This document shows, in pieces, positions 17,752 to 28,653 of a stretch of 64,000 nt of DNA. The DNA is from an uncultured Christensenellaceae bacterium (GTDB lineage: Bacteria > Bacillota > Clostridia > Christensenellales > UBA3700), in the NCBI GenBank assembly GCA_944380285.1, contig CALWGZ010000008.1:48813-112812 (forward strand), given 5' to 3'. Under the pieces are notes generated by a model. The model worked only from the letters and a program-made list of their open reading frames with translations, was not told where the DNA came from and searched no databases. A program made the position numbers and the translations under genes. The number at the start of each line of letters is the position of its first letter. Position 1 is the stretch's first letter.

Positions 17752-18591
17752 TTATTTGTCCGCCTTGGCGGGTTTTTTCACTTCAAAGCGCTCGATCACT
17801 GTCAATGCGTCGTCGAGCTCGGCGCACGTTATGCTCTCGACTTTGCCCTCGTCCGACAGCGCGGCATACTCGGGTCTGAACGGCAGACGCGCGAGCACGG
17901 GCAGCGAATACTTGGACGCGACCTCGTCCAACTCGCCCTTGCCGAAGATGTAGTGCCGCTTGCCGCAGTCGGGGCAGTCGTACCAGCTGTAATTCTCGAC
18001 GATGCCGCAGACGGGGATGTCCATCATCCGCGCCATGTTGACCGCCTTGCCGACGATCATCGACACGAGCTGCTGCGGCGACGTGACGACGACGATGCCG
18101 TCGACGGGCAGGTTTTGGAAGACGGTCAGCGCGACATCCCCCGTCCCCGGAGGCATGTCGACGAACATCAAGTCGATGTCGCCCCACTCGACCTCATCCC
18201 AAAATTGCTTGACCAAGCCCGATATCACAGGTCCGCGCCAAAGCACGGGCGCGTCCTCGTCGTGCAGCATCATGTTGACCGAGATCAGCTTGACGCCGCC
18301 CTCGGTCGTCGCCGGCAAAATCTTCTTGCCGTTGCTCATCGCCGGGGTGTGCACCCCGAACATCCTGGGGATGGACGGACCCGTGACGTCGGCGTCGAGT
18401 ATCGCCGCTTTGAGCCCTCTCTTTGCCGCCGCGGACGCGAGCATCGCCGCGACCGACGACTTGCCGACGCCGCCCTTGCCGCTGACGACGCCGATGACCT
18501 TCTTTATGCTGCCGTGTTCCGCCTTTTGCGGAAGGGAGCGCGACGCGCAGTCCTCTCCGCACGACGCACAGTTGTGATCGCATTCTGCCAT
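17752..18591 (-). CDS. Mrp/NBP35-type P-loop ATPase, iron-sulfur carrier
   Basis: A 279-residue cytoplasmic ATPase of the ApbC/Mrp family that carries iron-sulfur clusters to apoproteins. A Cys cluster at residues 4, 8, 11 and 15 opens the protein. The deviant Walker A GKGGVGKSS is at about 38-46, followed by ILDADVTGPSIPRMFG, FVDMPPGTGDVALT and the CPDCG pair used for cluster bridging. A promoter with TTGCAA and TACAAT lies just upstream, and AAGGAGAAG precedes the ATG. The alpha-fucosidase follows ten bases downstream. Family call is secure; client proteins are unknown. Confidence 0.93.
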   Translation of the reverse strand: MAECDHNCASCGEDCASRSLPQKAEHGSIKKVIGVVSGKGGVGKSSVAAMLASAAAKRGLKAAILDADVTGPSIPRMFGVHTPAMSNGKKILPATTEGGVKLISVNMMLHDEDAPVLWRGPVISGLVKQFWDEVEWGDIDLMFVDMPPGTGDVALTVFQNLPVDGIVVVTSPQQLVSMIVGKAVNMARMMDIPVCGIVENYSWYDCPDCGKRHYIFGKGELDEVASKYSLPVLARLPFRPEYAALSDEGKVESITCAELDDALTVIERFEVKKPAKADK

Positions 18592-18611
18592 GGTCTTCTC
18601 CTTGCTCTTAC

Positions 18612-18640
18612 ATTGTACACTATGTTTTGACCGATTGCAA
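18612..18640 (-). promoter_or_regulatory. Promoter of the mrp-fucosidase pair
   Basis: On the minus strand, TTGCAA (18640-18635) and TACAAT (18617-18612) are separated by 17 bases, about 20 bases ahead of the mrp start. Confidence 0.65.
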
Positions 18641-18673
18641 GGTTACGCGCCACTTTTTTCGTAAAATGGCAAA

Positions 18674-18696
18674 GCGCGGTCCCCGAAGGACCGCGC
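18674..18696 (-). terminator. Terminator after metK
   Basis: A perfect 9-bp stem (GCGCGGTCC with GGACCGCGC) and five-base loop. T residues occur on both sides, so it may act in either direction. Confidence 0.7.
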
Positions 18697-18717
18697 GATT
18701 TTTCGTGCCCGTGTGCG

Positions 18718-19893
18718 TTAAGCCTCTTCTGCGAGAGCTTGCGCTCTGTCTGTTTTTTCCCACTTGAAACCCTGATCCTCTCTGCCGAAATGACCGTAAT
18801 TTGTCGTCTTGGCAAAGATGGGACTGCGCAGCCCGAGCGTCTCGATGATCGCCTGCGGACGGAAGTCGAAGTGCTTTGCGACAAGCGCCGCGATCCTCTC
18901 TTCGTCCACCTTGGCGGTGCCGAATGTGTTGACCTGGATCTGCACCGGACGGGCGACGCCTATCGCGTACGCGACGTCCAAGCGGCACTCCTTGGCGAGC
19001 CCCGCCGCGACGACGTTCTTGCACGCATAGCGCGCCATGTAGCACGCGCTGCGGTCGACCTTGGTGCCGTCCTTGCCCGAGAACGCGCCGCCGCCGTGCG
19101 GACAGTAGCCGCCGTATGTGTCGACGATGATCTTGCGCCCGGTGAGTCCGCAGTCGCCGTGCGGGCCGCCGACGACGAACCTGCCGGTGGGATTGATCAA
19201 AAAGCGTGCCTCGCCCAGCATCTTCGCGGGCAGCGCCTCGCGTATCACGCACTCCTCTATGTCGCGGCGAAGTTTCGTCATGTCGACGTCCTCGGAGTGC
19301 TGCGCGGACACCACGACCGTATCTATCCCGACCGGCGCGCCGTCCTCGTAGATCACCGTGACCTGCGCCTTGCCGTCCGGACGCAGATAGGGCAACTGCC
19401 CGCTCTTGCGCACATCCGCAAGACGCGCGGTCAACGCGTGCGCATACGATATCGGCGCGGGCATCAATTGCGGCGTCTGATCGCACGCATAGCCGAACAC
19501 CATGCCCTGATCGCCGGCGCCTATCGCGTCGTAGCGGTCGACGCCGCCGTCCTTGCACTCGAGACTGCGGTCGACGCCGAGCGCGATGTCGGCGGACTGC
19601 TTCTCTATCCTCATCTCGATCTGACAGGTGGCGCCGTCAAAGCCCTTCGCCTCGTCGTCGTAGCCTATCTCGAGCGCGGTCTTGCGGACGATCGCCTCGT
19701 AGTCGACGGCTGCCGACGAGGTGATCTCGCCCGACAGCAGCGCAAAGCCGGTGTTGCAGCACGTCTCCAAAGCGACGCGGCTGTATGCGTCCTGCGCGAG
19801 CAACGCGTCGAGGACGCTGTCCGAGATCTTGTCGCAGACCTTGTCGGGATGACCTTCGGTCACGCTCTCACTTGTAAACAAACGTCTTTTCAT
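18718..19893 (-). CDS. metK: S-adenosylmethionine synthetase
   Basis: A 391-residue enzyme making S-adenosylmethionine from ATP and methionine. The start [22 protein letters not shown] carries the ATP-binding His/Asp motif. Then come [12 protein letters not shown] (hexapeptide motif), [13 protein letters not shown] and [16 protein letters not shown]. Length and motifs are standard. GGAGAAAG precedes the ATG. The leader between rpoC and metK folds as a SAM-I riboswitch with its own terminator, so expression should fall when SAM is plentiful. A hairpin terminator lies between metK and the mrp promoter. Confidence 0.98.
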   Translation of the reverse strand: MKRRLFTSESVTEGHPDKVCDKISDSVLDALLAQDAYSRVALETCCNTGFALLSGEITSSAAVDYEAIVRKTALEIGYDDEAKGFDGATCQIEMRIEKQSADIALGVDRSLECKDGGVDRYDAIGAGDQGMVFGYACDQTPQLMPAPISYAHALTARLADVRKSGQLPYLRPDGKAQVTVIYEDGAPVGIDTVVVSAQHSEDVDMTKLRRDIEECVIREALPAKMLGEARFLINPTGRFVVGGPHGDCGLTGRKIIVDTYGGYCPHGGGAFSGKDGTKVDRSACYMARYACKNVVAAGLAKECRLDVAYAIGVARPVQIQVNTFGTAKVDEERIAALVAKHFDFRPQAIIETLGLRSPIFAKTTNYGHFGREDQGFKWEKTDRAQALAEEA

Positions 19894-19902
19894 CTTTCTC
19901 CG

Positions 19903-20032
19903 AAAAAGCGGCGCCCAAAGACGCCGCTCAATATATTCTATATTTCAAGCCGTCTTGCGGAAATTAGCACCTTTCGTCGCCGAAGGTTGCTGTGCGATCG
20001 TCGAGTCCGTCTCTCCCGCACTCTTTATAGAA
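19903..20032 (-). promoter_or_regulatory. SAM-I (S-box) riboswitch with expression-platform terminator upstream of metK
   Basis: On the minus strand the aptamer's outer P1 helix is TTCTATA (20032-20026) pairing with TATAGAA (19942-19936). Between them lie the S-box hallmarks: AAGAG, GGGAGAGACGGACTCGACGA, CAGCAACC and AGGTGCTAATTTCC. After P1 an AGCGGCG/CGCCGCT terminator hairpin (19928-19907) and a T-run lie just before the metK ribosome site. The P1 3' strand adjoins the terminator, as expected for an on/off switch in which SAM binding favours termination. Confidence 0.93.
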
Positions 20033-20053
20033 CAAAACTATTCAGTTGTATTT

Positions 20054-20077
20054 GCGCGCCGCTGCGCAGCGGCGCGC
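20054..20077 (-). terminator. Strong hairpin after rpoC
   Basis: A perfect palindrome with a 10-bp stem and GCGC centre lies 9 bases after the rpoC stop. It lacks a T-run, so it may stabilise the mRNA end or act with a factor rather than as a classic intrinsic terminator. Confidence 0.5.
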
Positions 20078-20085
20078 GCATTGGG

Positions 20086-23000
20086 TCACTCTTCGTCGTC
20101 GACGATGTCGTCCTCTGCCGCAAACTTGGCGGAGATGTCCTCTTCGACGATGTGGCTGTCCGCCGACGCCGCCGGGACGGCGACGATGTTGCGGTACAGC
20201 TTCATGCCGGTACCCGCCGGGATGAGCTTGCCGAGAATGACGTTCTCTTTGAGTCCGCGCAGGTGGTCGACCTTGTTCTTGACCGCCGCCTCGGTGAGCA
20301 CTCTCGCGGTCTCCTGGAAGGACGCCGCCGACAGGAAGGACTCGGTCGCGAGCGCCGCCTTGGTGATGCCGAGCAGCGTGCGCTTTGCGGTTGCCGGTTC
20401 GCCGCCCTCTTCGAGCGCCTTGCGGTTCTCGTCCTCATAGGTGAAGATGTCGACATATTCGCCGGGCAGCATGCTCGTCGTGCCCTGCTTCTCGATCTTG
20501 ACCTTGCGGAACATCTGTCTGACGATGACCTCGGTGTGCTTGTCGTTGATCTCGACGCCGGAGCTGCGATATGCGGACTGCACCTCTTTGATCAGGTACT
20601 CCTGCGCGCCCCTGATGCCCTTCGTCCTCAGGATGTCCTGCGGATAGATGGAGCCTTGGGTGAGCGGATGACCCGCCTCGATGACGTCGCCCGTCTGCAC
20701 GGTGAGCTTTTGACCGAAGTTGATCTTGTACTCGACCGGATCGCCCTCTTTGGGAGTGACGATGACGACGCGCTTGTCGTCGGAGACGGCGACTTCGCCC
20801 GCGATCTCGGAGATGAGCGCCTGCCCCTTGGGCTTGCGCGCTTCGAACAACTCTTCGACGCGCGGCAGACCTTGGGTGATGTCTTCGCTGACCGCGACGC
20901 CGCCGGTGTGGAACGTTCTCATCGTCAGCTGCGTGCCCGGTTCGCCGATGGACTGTGCGGCGATGATACCGACCGCTTCGCCCAACTTGACGGGGTTGCC
21001 CGACGCCATGTTCTTGCCGTAGCACTTGGCGCAGACGCCGTGCTTGGTCTGGCAGGAGAGGATGCTGCGGATGCGCACCGTCTTGACGCCCGCCTTTTCG
21101 ATCTTCTTCGCGGTGTCGGTGTCGATCAGCGTGTCCGCCTTGCAGATGACCTCGCCGGTCGCCGGATCCTTGACGTCGTCCATGCAATATCTGCCGTCGA
21201 TGCGGTCGCTGAGCGGTTCGAGCCCCTCGATCGCCGAGACCTCCATGCCCTTGGTGTCGCCGCAATCCTGCTCGTTGACGATGATATCCTGCGACACGTC
21301 GACGAGACGACGGGTGAGGTAGCCGGAGTCCGCGGTTTTGAGCGCGGTGTCGGCAAGACCCTTACGTCCGCCGTGCGACGAGATGAAGTACTCGAGAACG
21401 GACAGACCTTCGCGGTAGTTTGCCTTGATAGGCAGCTCGATGACCTTACCGGACGGGTCGCGGACAAGACCTCTCATGCCGCAAAGCTGCGAGATCTGCG
21501 ACTTGTTACCGCGAGCTCCCGAGTTCGCCATCATCCAGATGGGGTTGAACTCGCCGAGGAAGTCGTCGCCCTTTTCGTCGAACAGCTGGCTGTCGATCCT
21601 CTCCTTCGCGTCCTGCCAGGTCTTGACCGTCTGCATATATCTGTCCTCTTCGGACAAACGGCCTCTCTTGAACTGCTTTTCGATGAACACGATGTCCTTT
21701 TCCGCCTGCTCGACGATCGCCTTCTTGCTCTTGGGGATGTGCATATCGAAGATGGACGCGGTGACCGCACCGATCGTCGAATACTTGTAGCCCAAAGCCT
21801 TGATCTTGTCGAGGACGACGCTCGTCTCGGTCGCGCCCTTGTACTTGAAGCACGCGTCGACGATCTTGGACAGCTCCTTCTTGCCCACGCGGAAGTCGAT
21901 CTCGAGATCGAGCTGCTGCTCGGGGGTGTCCCTGGGCACGAAGTGGAGATCCTGCGGGATCGCCTCGTTGAAGATGATGCGTCCGACAGTCGTCTCGAGC
22001 AACTTGCTGTGACGCACGCCGTCGATGACCATCGTCCTGCGGATGTGGACGAGAGACTGCAATTCGACCTGCTTGAGCTGGTACGCCATGACCGCCTCTT
22101 TTTCGTCCTTGAAGTATCTGCCTTCGCCCTTGCCGCCCGGCTTGACCATCGTCAGATAGTAGCTTCCGATGACCATGTCCTGGGTCGGAGAGACGATCGG
22201 CTTGCCGTCGCTGAGCTTGAGGATGTTGTTGGTCGAGAGCATCAGGAACCTCGCCTCAGCCCTCGCCTCGATCGAAAGCGGAACGTGGACCGCCATCTGG
22301 TCGCCGTCGAAGTCCGCGTTGAACGCGCTGCACACGAGCGGATGCAGCTTGATCGCCCTGCCCTCGACGAGCACCGGCTCAAACGCCTGGATGCCGAGTC
22401 TGTGCAGTGTCGGAGCACGGTTGAGCAGCACCGGATGATCCTTGATGACGTCCTCGAGGATGTCCCAAACGACGACGTCCTGCGCCCTCTCGATCACGCG
22501 CTTGGCGTTCTTGATGTTGTTGCACTTGCCCATGTCGACGAGCTTCTTCATCACAAAGGGCTTGAACAGCTCCAGCGCCATCTCCTTGGGGATGCCGCAT
22601 TGATACATTTTGAGCTCCGGTCCGACGACGATGACCGAACGTCCGGAATAGTCGACGCGCTTGCCCAGCAAGTTCTGACGGAAACGTCCCTGCTTGCCTC
22701 TGAGCAACGCGGTGAGCGATTTGAGCTCTCTGTTGCCGGGACCGCTGACCGCCTTGCCGCGCCTGCCGTTCTCGATCAGAGCGTCGACAGCCTCTTGGAG
22801 CATTCTCTTCTCGTTGCGGACGATGATGTCGGGCGCGCCGAGTTCGATCAGCTTTTTGAGCCTGTTGTTGCGGTTGATGACCCTGCGATAGAGGTCGTTG
22901 AGGTCGCTGGTCGCATATCTGCCGCCGTCGAGCGGGACCATCGGGCGCAGCTCGGGCGGAAGCACCGGCAGCACGTCGAGGATCATCCATTCGGGACGGG

Positions 23001-23667
23001 AATGACCCATGCGGAACGCCTCGATCACCTCAAGCCTCTTGACCGCCTTGAGCTTGCGCTGCCCGGCGTTGGTGGTCGCGATGATCTCTTTGAGAGCGTC
23101 CGCCTCTTTGTCGAGGTCGACCTCCATCAACAGCTCTTTGACCGCCTCGGCGCCCATGCCGACGCGGAAAGCGCCGTGTCCGTATTTGTCGATCGCGTCG
23201 CGATATTCGCGCTCGTCGAGGATCTGCTTCTTGACAAAATCCGTCTTGCCCGGGTCGATGACGATGTACTTGAGGAAGTACAACACCTGCTCGACGTCCT
23301 TGGGGGACATGTCCAGCGCAAGGGAGATGCGCGACGGCACGCCCTTGAAGTACCAGATGTGGGAGACGGGCGAGGCGAGCTCGATGTGACCCATCCTCTC
23401 GCGTCTGACCTTGGCGCGAGTGACCTCAACGCCGCACTTGTCGCAGATGACGCCCTTGTAGCGGATGCGCTTATACTTGCCGCAATGGCACTCCCAGTCC
23501 TTGGTAGGACCGAAGATCCTCTCGCAGAACAGACCGTCTTTCTCCGGCTTCTGCGTCCTGTAGTTGATCGTCTCGGGCTTTGTGACCTCGCCGTGAGACC
23601 AAGACCTGATCTTCTCCGGAGAGGCAATGCCTATCTGTATGGAATCGAAATTGTTTACTTCAGACAT
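20086..23667 (-). CDS. rpoC: RNA polymerase beta' subunit
   Basis: A 1193-residue core subunit of RNA polymerase. Near the N-terminus is the zinc finger [20 protein letters not shown]. The active-site magnesium loop is [12 protein letters not shown]. The second zinc-binding Cys set ([19 protein letters not shown]) and the trigger-loop region ([20 protein letters not shown]) follow. The length is typical for Clostridia, without large lineage inserts. It starts 12 bases after the rpoB stop with TAAGGAGGCG upstream, so it is in the rpoBC operon. The acidic tail ends in DDEE. Confidence 0.99.
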   Translation of the reverse strand: MSEVNNFDSIQIGIASPEKIRSWSHGEVTKPETINYRTQKPEKDGLFCERIFGPTKDWECHCGKYKRIRYKGVICDKCGVEVTRAKVRRERMGHIELASPVSHIWYFKGVPSRISLALDMSPKDVEQVLYFLKYIVIDPGKTDFVKKQILDEREYRDAIDKYGHGAFRVGMGAEAVKELLMEVDLDKEADALKEIIATTNAGQRKLKAVKRLEVIEAFRMGHSRPEWMILDVLPVLPPELRPMVPLDGGRYATSDLNDLYRRVINRNNRLKKLIELGAPDIIVRNEKRMLQEAVDALIENGRRGKAVSGPGNRELKSLTALLRGKQGRFRQNLLGKRVDYSGRSVIVVGPELKMYQCGIPKEMALELFKPFVMKKLVDMGKCNNIKNAKRVIERAQDVVVWDILEDVIKDHPVLLNRAPTLHRLGIQAFEPVLVEGRAIKLHPLVCSAFNADFDGDQMAVHVPLSIEARAEARFLMLSTNNILKLSDGKPIVSPTQDMVIGSYYLTMVKPGGKGEGRYFKDEKEAVMAYQLKQVELQSLVHIRRTMVIDGVRHSKLLETTVGRIIFNEAIPQDLHFVPRDTPEQQLDLEIDFRVGKKELSKIVDACFKYKGATETSVVLDKIKALGYKYSTIGAVTASIFDMHIPKSKKAIVEQAEKDIVFIEKQFKRGRLSEEDRYMQTVKTWQDAKERIDSQLFDEKGDDFLGEFNPIWMMANSGARGNKSQISQLCGMRGLVRDPSGKVIELPIKANYREGLSVLEYFISSHGGRKGLADTALKTADSGYLTRRLVDVSQDIIVNEQDCGDTKGMEVSAIEGLEPLSDRIDGRYCMDDVKDPATGEVICKADTLIDTDTAKKIEKAGVKTVRIRSILSCQTKHGVCAKCYGKNMASGNPVKLGEAVGIIAAQSIGEPGTQLTMRTFHTGGVAVSEDITQGLPRVEELFEARKPKGQALISEIAGEVAVSDDKRVVIVTPKEGDPVEYKINFGQKLTVQTGDVIEAGHPLTQGSIYPQDILRTKGIRGAQEYLIKEVQSAYRSSGVEINDKHTEVIVRQMFRKVKIEKQGTTSMLPGEYVDIFTYEDENRKALEEGGEPATAKRTLLGITKAALATESFLSAASFQETARVLTEAAVKNKVDHLRGLKENVILGKLIPAGTGMKLYRNIVAVPAASADSHIVEEDISAKFAAEDDIVDDEE

Positions 23668-23679
23668 CGAAACGCCTCC

Positions 23680-26600
23680 TTAGTTGTCGTCGGAATCGTC
23701 GCCGAAACCGAAGCCCGCGTCGTCCGCGTCGTCAAACAGATCGTTGTAGTTGAACATGCTGTCGCCGCCCAGACCGTACGGGTTGTCCTCCTCGTTGAGG
23801 GCGAACGCGTCGACCTCTTCGAGCTCCTGCTCCTTCTCGGGAACGTAATCGATGTCCTCGTCCACGTTCTCGCGCAAACCTATCTCTTCCCTGTTCTCGT
23901 TGAGCACCTTGACGTCGAGACCGAGCGCCTGGAACTCCTTGATCAAGACCTTGAACGATTCCGGAGTGCCCGGTTCGGTGATCGGAGCGCCCTTGACGAT
24001 GCTCTCGTATGTCTTGACCCTGCCGACGACGTCGTCCGACTTGACGGTGAGGATCTCTTGCAGCACATGCGACGCACCGTACGCTTCGAGCGCCCAAACT
24101 TCCATTTCGCCGAAACGCTGTCCGCCGAACTGCGCCTTGCCGCCGAGCGGCTGCTGAGTGACCAAGCTGTACGGACCGGTCGAACGCGCGTGGATCTTGT
24201 CGTCGACGAGGTGGATGAGCTTGAGCATGTACATGTAGCCGACCGTGACCGGGTTTTCGAACTTCTCGCCCGTTCTGCCGTCGAACAGCTCCATCTTGCC
24301 GCTTGCCGGCAGATCGTTCTGCGCGAACAGCTCCTTGATGTCCGCCTCTTTCGCACCGTCGAAGACGGGGGTCGAGATCTTCCAATCGAGCATCTTGGCG
24401 ACAAAGCCCAAGTGCACTTCAAGGACCTGTCCGATGTTCATACGCGAAGGCACGCCCATCGGGTTGAGCACGATCTGGAGCGGTGTGCCGTCCGCCATGA
24501 ACGGCATGTCCTCCTTGGGGAGAACGCGCGAGACGACGCCCTTGTTGCCGTGACGTCCCGCCATCTTGTCGCCGACGCCCAGCTTGCGCTTTTGAGCGAC
24601 GTATACGCGGATGAGTTTGGTCACGCCCGGGGGCAGTTCGTCCTTGTTCTCGCGGGTGAACACCTTGACGTCGACGACGATGCCGCTCTGTCCGTGCGGC
24701 ACGCGCAAAGACGTGTCTCTGACCTCTCTCGCCCTCTCGCCGAAGATCGCCCTCAAAAGCCTCTCTTCGGGGGTGAGCTCGGTCTCGCCCTTGGGGGTGA
24801 CCCTGCCGACGAGGATGTCGCCGCTGTGGACTTCGGCGCCGATCATGACGATGCCGTCTTCGTCCAAATATTTGAGCGCGTCGTCGCCGAGGTTGGGGAT
24901 GTCGCGCGTGATCTGCTCTTCGCCGAGACGGGTGTCGCGGCTCTCCACTTCGTACTCCTCGATGTGGATGGAGGTGAACACGTCGTCCTTGACCAAGTCT
25001 TCGCTGATCAGGATAGCGTCTTCGTAGTTGTAGCCCTCCCAGGACATGTAGCCGATCAGGATGTTGCGGCCGAGCGAAAGCTCTCCGTTGTCGGTCGCGG
25101 GACCGTCGGCGAGCACCATGCCCTTGATGACCTTCTGCCCGACCGTGACGATGGGACGCTGGTTGATGCAGGTGCCGTTGTTGCTGCGCTCGAACTTTTG
25201 CAGCTTGTACACCCTCTCGCTGCCGTCGCCCTCTTCGACGACGATGCGGGTCGCGTCGACCGCCTTGACGACGCCGTCCGCCTTGGCGATCGCCATGACG
25301 CCGCTGTCATACGCGATCTTGTGCTCGATGCCGGTCGCGATGATCGGAGCCTCCGGCCTCAAAAGCGGAACTGCCTGACGCTGCATGTTGCTGCCCATCA
25401 ACGCACGCGACGTGTCGTCGTTTTCGAGGAAGGGCACCAGCGACGCGGCGACGGAGACGAGCTGCTTGGGCGAAACGTCCATGTAGTCGACCGTCCTCTT
25501 GTCGACCGCCCTGATGTCCTCACGGATACGGCAGGTGACGCGGTCGTCGGCAAAGTGACCGTCCTCGGTCAAAGGCTCGTTCGCCTGAGCGACGACGTAC
25601 TTGTCCTCCTCGTCCGCCTGCAAATATTCGACGCGGTCGGAGACGATGACGTCGACGACGCTGCCGTCCTCGCCGTACACCTTGTCCACCTTGCGGTAGG
25701 GCGCCTCGATGAAACCGTACTCGTTGACGCGGGCATAGGTCGCAAGCGAGGAGATCAGACCGATGTTCTGACCTTCAGGGGTCTCGATCGGGCACAATCT
25801 GCCGTAATGCGAGTGGTTGATGTCGCGGACTTCAAAGCTCGCGCGGTCGCGGCTGAGACCGCCGGGACCGAGCGCGGACAGCTTGCGCTTGTGCGTCAGC
25901 TCCGCGATCGGGTTGTGGTGATCCATGAACTGCGACAGCTGAGAAGAACCGAAGAACTCCTTGATGACGCTGGTCACCGGCTTGATGTTGATGAAACTCT
26001 GCACCTTGTGGTCGGCGATGTCCTGAGTGATGGACATGCGCTCCTTGATCACGCGGTCGAGACGCGCCATGCCGATGCGGAACTGGTTCTGCAACAGCTC
26101 GCCGACCGCCTTGACACGCCTGTTGGCGAGGTGGTCGATGTTGTCCGTCTCGCCCAGCCCGTGGACAAGCCCGAGGTTATAGTTGACCGCGGCGATGATG
26201 TCGTCGATCGTGACGTGCTTGACCACGAGGTCGTCGCGGCTCGCCTTGATCGCGTCCTTGAACGCCTCGTCGGAAAGCCCCTCCGACTCCTTCTTTGCAA
26301 GAAGTTCCGCCAGCACGGGATAGTAGACCTTTTCGAGAATGCCGAGCTCCTTGGGGTCGCAGTCGACGTACGCGGCAAGATCGACGGTGTTGTTGCCGAT
26401 CAGCTTGAACGTGTCGCCCTTCTTGGTGACGATGTAGGCGACGTTTACGCCCGCGTTCTGCACCGCGGCAGCCTGCTCTTCGGTGAGCACGCTTCCCTTC
26501 TCGGCAAGGATCTCGCCCGTCTGCTCGTCGACAAGATTGTCGGCAAGCACGTTGCCGGCAAGACGGGTCGCAAAGCAGAGCTTCTTGTTGACCTTGTATC

Positions 26601-27420
26601 TGCCGACGCGCATAAAGTCATATCTGTGCGAATCGTAGAAAGTGTTGCGGATGAGCTGATTGATGCCGTCGATGGTCGGGATCTCGCCCTGCTTCATCCT
26701 CTTGTACAACTCGATCTTCGCGTCCTCGCTGTTCTTGATCGAATCCTTCGTCATCGTGGCGACCAAGATCTCTTCGGGACCGAACAGCGCGGTCAGCTCC
26801 TCGTCGGTGCCGTAACCGAGCGCCCTCATGAACATCGTCGCGGTGATCTTGCGCGTCCTGTCCACGCTGACCCAAAGGATGTTGTTGGAATCTTGCTTGA
26901 ACTCGAGCCACGCGCCTCTGGACGGCATGACAGTCGTGTCATAGCGCGGCACGCCCGCCCTGTCGATGGTGACGCCGCTGTATACGCCCGGACTGCGGAC
27001 GAGCTGGCTGACGACGACTCTCTCGGCGCCGTTGATGATGAAACTTCCGTTCTCGGTCATCAACGGGAAGTCGCCCATGAACACGTCTTCCACGGTCGCC
27101 TCGCCGGTGTCGGTGTGGACCAGCCTGACTTTGACCTTGAGCGGAAGCGAGTATGTGGCGTCTCTTTCCTTACATTCCTTGACGTCGTACTTGGGCGTGC
27201 CCTCGAGAGAAAAGCCGAGGAATTGCAATTCCATTCTTCCGGCATAGTCGCGCACGGGCGAGAAGTCGTCCAAGACCTCCTGTATGCCCTCGGTGACGAA
27301 TTGCCTGTAAGAATCCTTTTGCAACGCGATCAAATACGGAATGGGCAGCGTCTCCTTGATGCGGGAGAAGCAGAGCCTTTCGGTATTGCCGTACTTGACC
27401 TTGTGTATGTGTTGAGGCAT
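23680..27420 (-). CDS. rpoB: RNA polymerase beta subunit
   Basis: A 1246-residue core subunit of RNA polymerase. The rifampicin-pocket region reads [16 protein letters not shown], then [16 protein letters not shown] and [14 protein letters not shown], close to the rifampicin-sensitive form. The C-terminal [20 protein letters not shown] block is also conserved. AAGGAGGGTC precedes the ATG. The gene begins its own transcript: rplL and rplJ, which usually lie directly upstream, are replaced by a short non-coding region and a divergent HAD phosphatase gene. A consensus promoter sits about 125 bases upstream. A short acidic tail ends the protein. Confidence 0.99.
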   Translation of the reverse strand: MPQHIHKVKYGNTERLCFSRIKETLPIPYLIALQKDSYRQFVTEGIQEVLDDFSPVRDYAGRMELQFLGFSLEGTPKYDVKECKERDATYSLPLKVKVRLVHTDTGEATVEDVFMGDFPLMTENGSFIINGAERVVVSQLVRSPGVYSGVTIDRAGVPRYDTTVMPSRGAWLEFKQDSNNILWVSVDRTRKITATMFMRALGYGTDEELTALFGPEEILVATMTKDSIKNSEDAKIELYKRMKQGEIPTIDGINQLIRNTFYDSHRYDFMRVGRYKVNKKLCFATRLAGNVLADNLVDEQTGEILAEKGSVLTEEQAAAVQNAGVNVAYIVTKKGDTFKLIGNNTVDLAAYVDCDPKELGILEKVYYPVLAELLAKKESEGLSDEAFKDAIKASRDDLVVKHVTIDDIIAAVNYNLGLVHGLGETDNIDHLANRRVKAVGELLQNQFRIGMARLDRVIKERMSITQDIADHKVQSFINIKPVTSVIKEFFGSSQLSQFMDHHNPIAELTHKRKLSALGPGGLSRDRASFEVRDINHSHYGRLCPIETPEGQNIGLISSLATYARVNEYGFIEAPYRKVDKVYGEDGSVVDVIVSDRVEYLQADEEDKYVVAQANEPLTEDGHFADDRVTCRIREDIRAVDKRTVDYMDVSPKQLVSVAASLVPFLENDDTSRALMGSNMQRQAVPLLRPEAPIIATGIEHKIAYDSGVMAIAKADGVVKAVDATRIVVEEGDGSERVYKLQKFERSNNGTCINQRPIVTVGQKVIKGMVLADGPATDNGELSLGRNILIGYMSWEGYNYEDAILISEDLVKDDVFTSIHIEEYEVESRDTRLGEEQITRDIPNLGDDALKYLDEDGIVMIGAEVHSGDILVGRVTPKGETELTPEERLLRAIFGERAREVRDTSLRVPHGQSGIVVDVKVFTRENKDELPPGVTKLIRVYVAQKRKLGVGDKMAGRHGNKGVVSRVLPKEDMPFMADGTPLQIVLNPMGVPSRMNIGQVLEVHLGFVAKMLDWKISTPVFDGAKEADIKELFAQNDLPASGKMELFDGRTGEKFENPVTVGYMYMLKLIHLVDDKIHARSTGPYSLVTQQPLGGKAQFGGQRFGEMEVWALEAYGASHVLQEILTVKSDDVVGRVKTYESIVKGAPITEPGTPESFKVLIKEFQALGLDVKVLNENREEIGLRENVDEDIDYVPEKEQELEEVDAFALNEEDNPYGLGGDSMFNYNDLFDDADDAGFGFGDDSDDN

Positions 27421-27543
27421 TATCGACCCTCCTTGTGTGGTTTCGGCATTAAACGCGAAAACTGCCCTTACCCGACGGCTTTCCTTTTTTCTCGCCGGCG
27501 GGAAGGCGATAGTTTCGCATTATGCATATTTTCGCAATTTTAG

Positions 27544-27573
27544 ATTATAATCAAAATGCGCAAGCAAAGTCAA
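27544..27573 (-). promoter_or_regulatory. Promoter of rpoBC
   Basis: On the minus strand TTGACT (27573-27568) and TATAAT (27549-27544) are separated by 18 bases. The predicted 5' leader is about 115 bases and includes a 23-codon frame (start near 27501) without a ribosome site. Confidence 0.8.
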
Positions 27574-27674
27574 CCGTTTGAACGCATAATTTTTCATTTT
27601 TTGCGTATTTATTATGCACGCGTATGCGCACCGCGCCTTTCGACGCGCCGAAGCGTGCGTCTTGCGCCCTTTTG

Positions 27675-27703
27675 TTGCCAAAATCGCCGCGCGGCGTTAT
27701 AAT
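27675..27703 (+). promoter_or_regulatory. Leaderless promoter of the HAD phosphatase gene
   Basis: TTGCCA (27675-27680), 17-base spacer, TATAAT (27698-27703). The ATG begins six bases after the -10, which is where transcription itself should start. No ribosome site fits between. Confidence 0.8.
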
Positions 27704-27709
27704 GGATGT

Positions 27710-28405
27710 ATGAAAAAGCGCACTCTCGTGTTCGACTTCGATATGACCTTGGGTTACCGCTCGCCGATGTGGACGGAGACGGTGCGGCTGCTGCTGCTCC
27801 GCCACAACGTCTTTTCGACCGACGAACAGGTGATCCCGATCACTCACGGCGACGTCTATCCGTGGCACTTCGACGGCGCGGCGCGCACGGAGTTTTTGCG
27901 CGGCAAGACGTGGTGGCAGGCAGTCGGAGGGGCGATCGCGGACGAACTTGTTCTCCGCGGAGTATGCTCTCGCGCCGTCGCCGACGCGGTCGCGAAAGAA
28001 CTGCCCGGACTCTTTTGCGATCTGCGCTTTTGGGAGCTGTTCCCCGACACGCTGCCGACGCTGACCGCTCTCAAAGACGAGGGGCACACGCTCGTGCTGC
28101 TGACCAATCACATCCCCGAGGCGCGGCGCATCTTCGAGCATTTGGGCGTGCTGCCGCTGTTCGACCGCGCGGTCATCTCGTCCGAACAGGACGTCGAAAA
28201 ACCCGATCCGCGCATCTGGGATCTCGCGCTGGACGGCTTTGAACGCGACGGCGCGGTGATGATCGGCGACAACTATTCCACCGACATAAAAGGCGCGCTC
28301 GCTTGCGGCTTGCAGGCGATCCTCGTGCGCAAACCGAACGACGCGGACTATCCGCTCTATTCCCCCACTCTCGAGGGGATCATCCCCGTTTTGAGGCAAT
28401 TATGA
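27710..28405 (+). CDS. HAD-superfamily hydrolase
   Basis: A 231-residue cytoplasmic phosphatase-like protein. Motif I is VFDFDMTLG (Asp9 nucleophile, Asp11), motif II LLTNH, motif III the Lys in DVEKPDPRIW, and motif IV MIGDNYSTDIKGA, so all catalytic elements are present. The helical cap between residues 20 and 100 resembles C1-type pyrimidine-nucleotidase or phosphoglycolate phosphatase relatives; the substrate is unknown. I chose the ATG at 27710 over the longer frame because a promoter -10 ends six bases before it. Its stop overlaps the rqcP start (ATGA), so it leads a HAD-rqcP-ispDF operon divergent from rpoBC. Confidence 0.88.
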   Translation: MKKRTLVFDFDMTLGYRSPMWTETVRLLLLRHNVFSTDEQVIPITHGDVYPWHFDGAARTEFLRGKTWWQAVGGAIADELVLRGVCSRAVADAVAKELPGLFCDLRFWELFPDTLPTLTALKDEGHTLVLLTNHIPEARRIFEHLGVLPLFDRAVISSEQDVEKPDPRIWDLALDGFERDGAVMIGDNYSTDIKGALACGLQAILVRKPNDADYPLYSPTLEGIIPVLRQL

Positions 28406-28653
28406 GACTTGACAAATTTTTGAAAGTATCGCGCATCATACGCCGCCGCACCGTCGCAAACGAGGCGTGCGACGCGTCGCGCGTCACGCTCAACGGCAGA
28501 CCCGCAAAGGCGGGCGCGCAAGTCAAAGCGGGCGATATCGCCGAATTGAAGTTCGGCGACAAGACGCTCCGCTTCCGCATTTTGAGCGACGTCGCCCCGA
28601 CCGGCAAGCAGGACTGCTCGGCAATGTACGAGGTACTCCCCGATGAAGATTGA
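28402..28653 (+). CDS. rqcP: RqcP-like S4-domain RNA-binding protein
   Basis: An 83-residue protein that is almost entirely an S4 domain: MRLDKFLKVSRIIRRRTVA, then SRVTLNGRPAKAGAQVKAGD. This matches RqcP (YabO/RlbA) of Bacillota, which works with RqcH on stalled 50S subunits during poly-alanine tailing. In Bacillus and Clostridia it usually sits near mazG and spoVB; here it has moved to a HAD-ispDF operon. It overlaps the HAD gene by four bases and ispDF by eleven, so the three are likely translated together. Confidence 0.88.
   Translation: MRLDKFLKVSRIIRRRTVANEACDASRVTLNGRPAKAGAQVKAGDIAELKFGDKTLRFRILSDVAPTGKQDCSAMYEVLPDED

Noticed and set aside
27421..27501. A 23-codon frame in the rpoB leader as a regulatory peptide
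   Set aside because: It has no ribosome site and no features of a leader peptide such as a run of one amino acid or an attenuator hairpin after it.
18739..27543. A 2934-codon open frame on the plus strand opposite metK, rpoC and rpoB
   Set aside because: It is antisense to well-defined essential genes. Its product is rich in Arg, Asp, Leu and Val without domains, as expected from the reverse frame of GC-rich genes.
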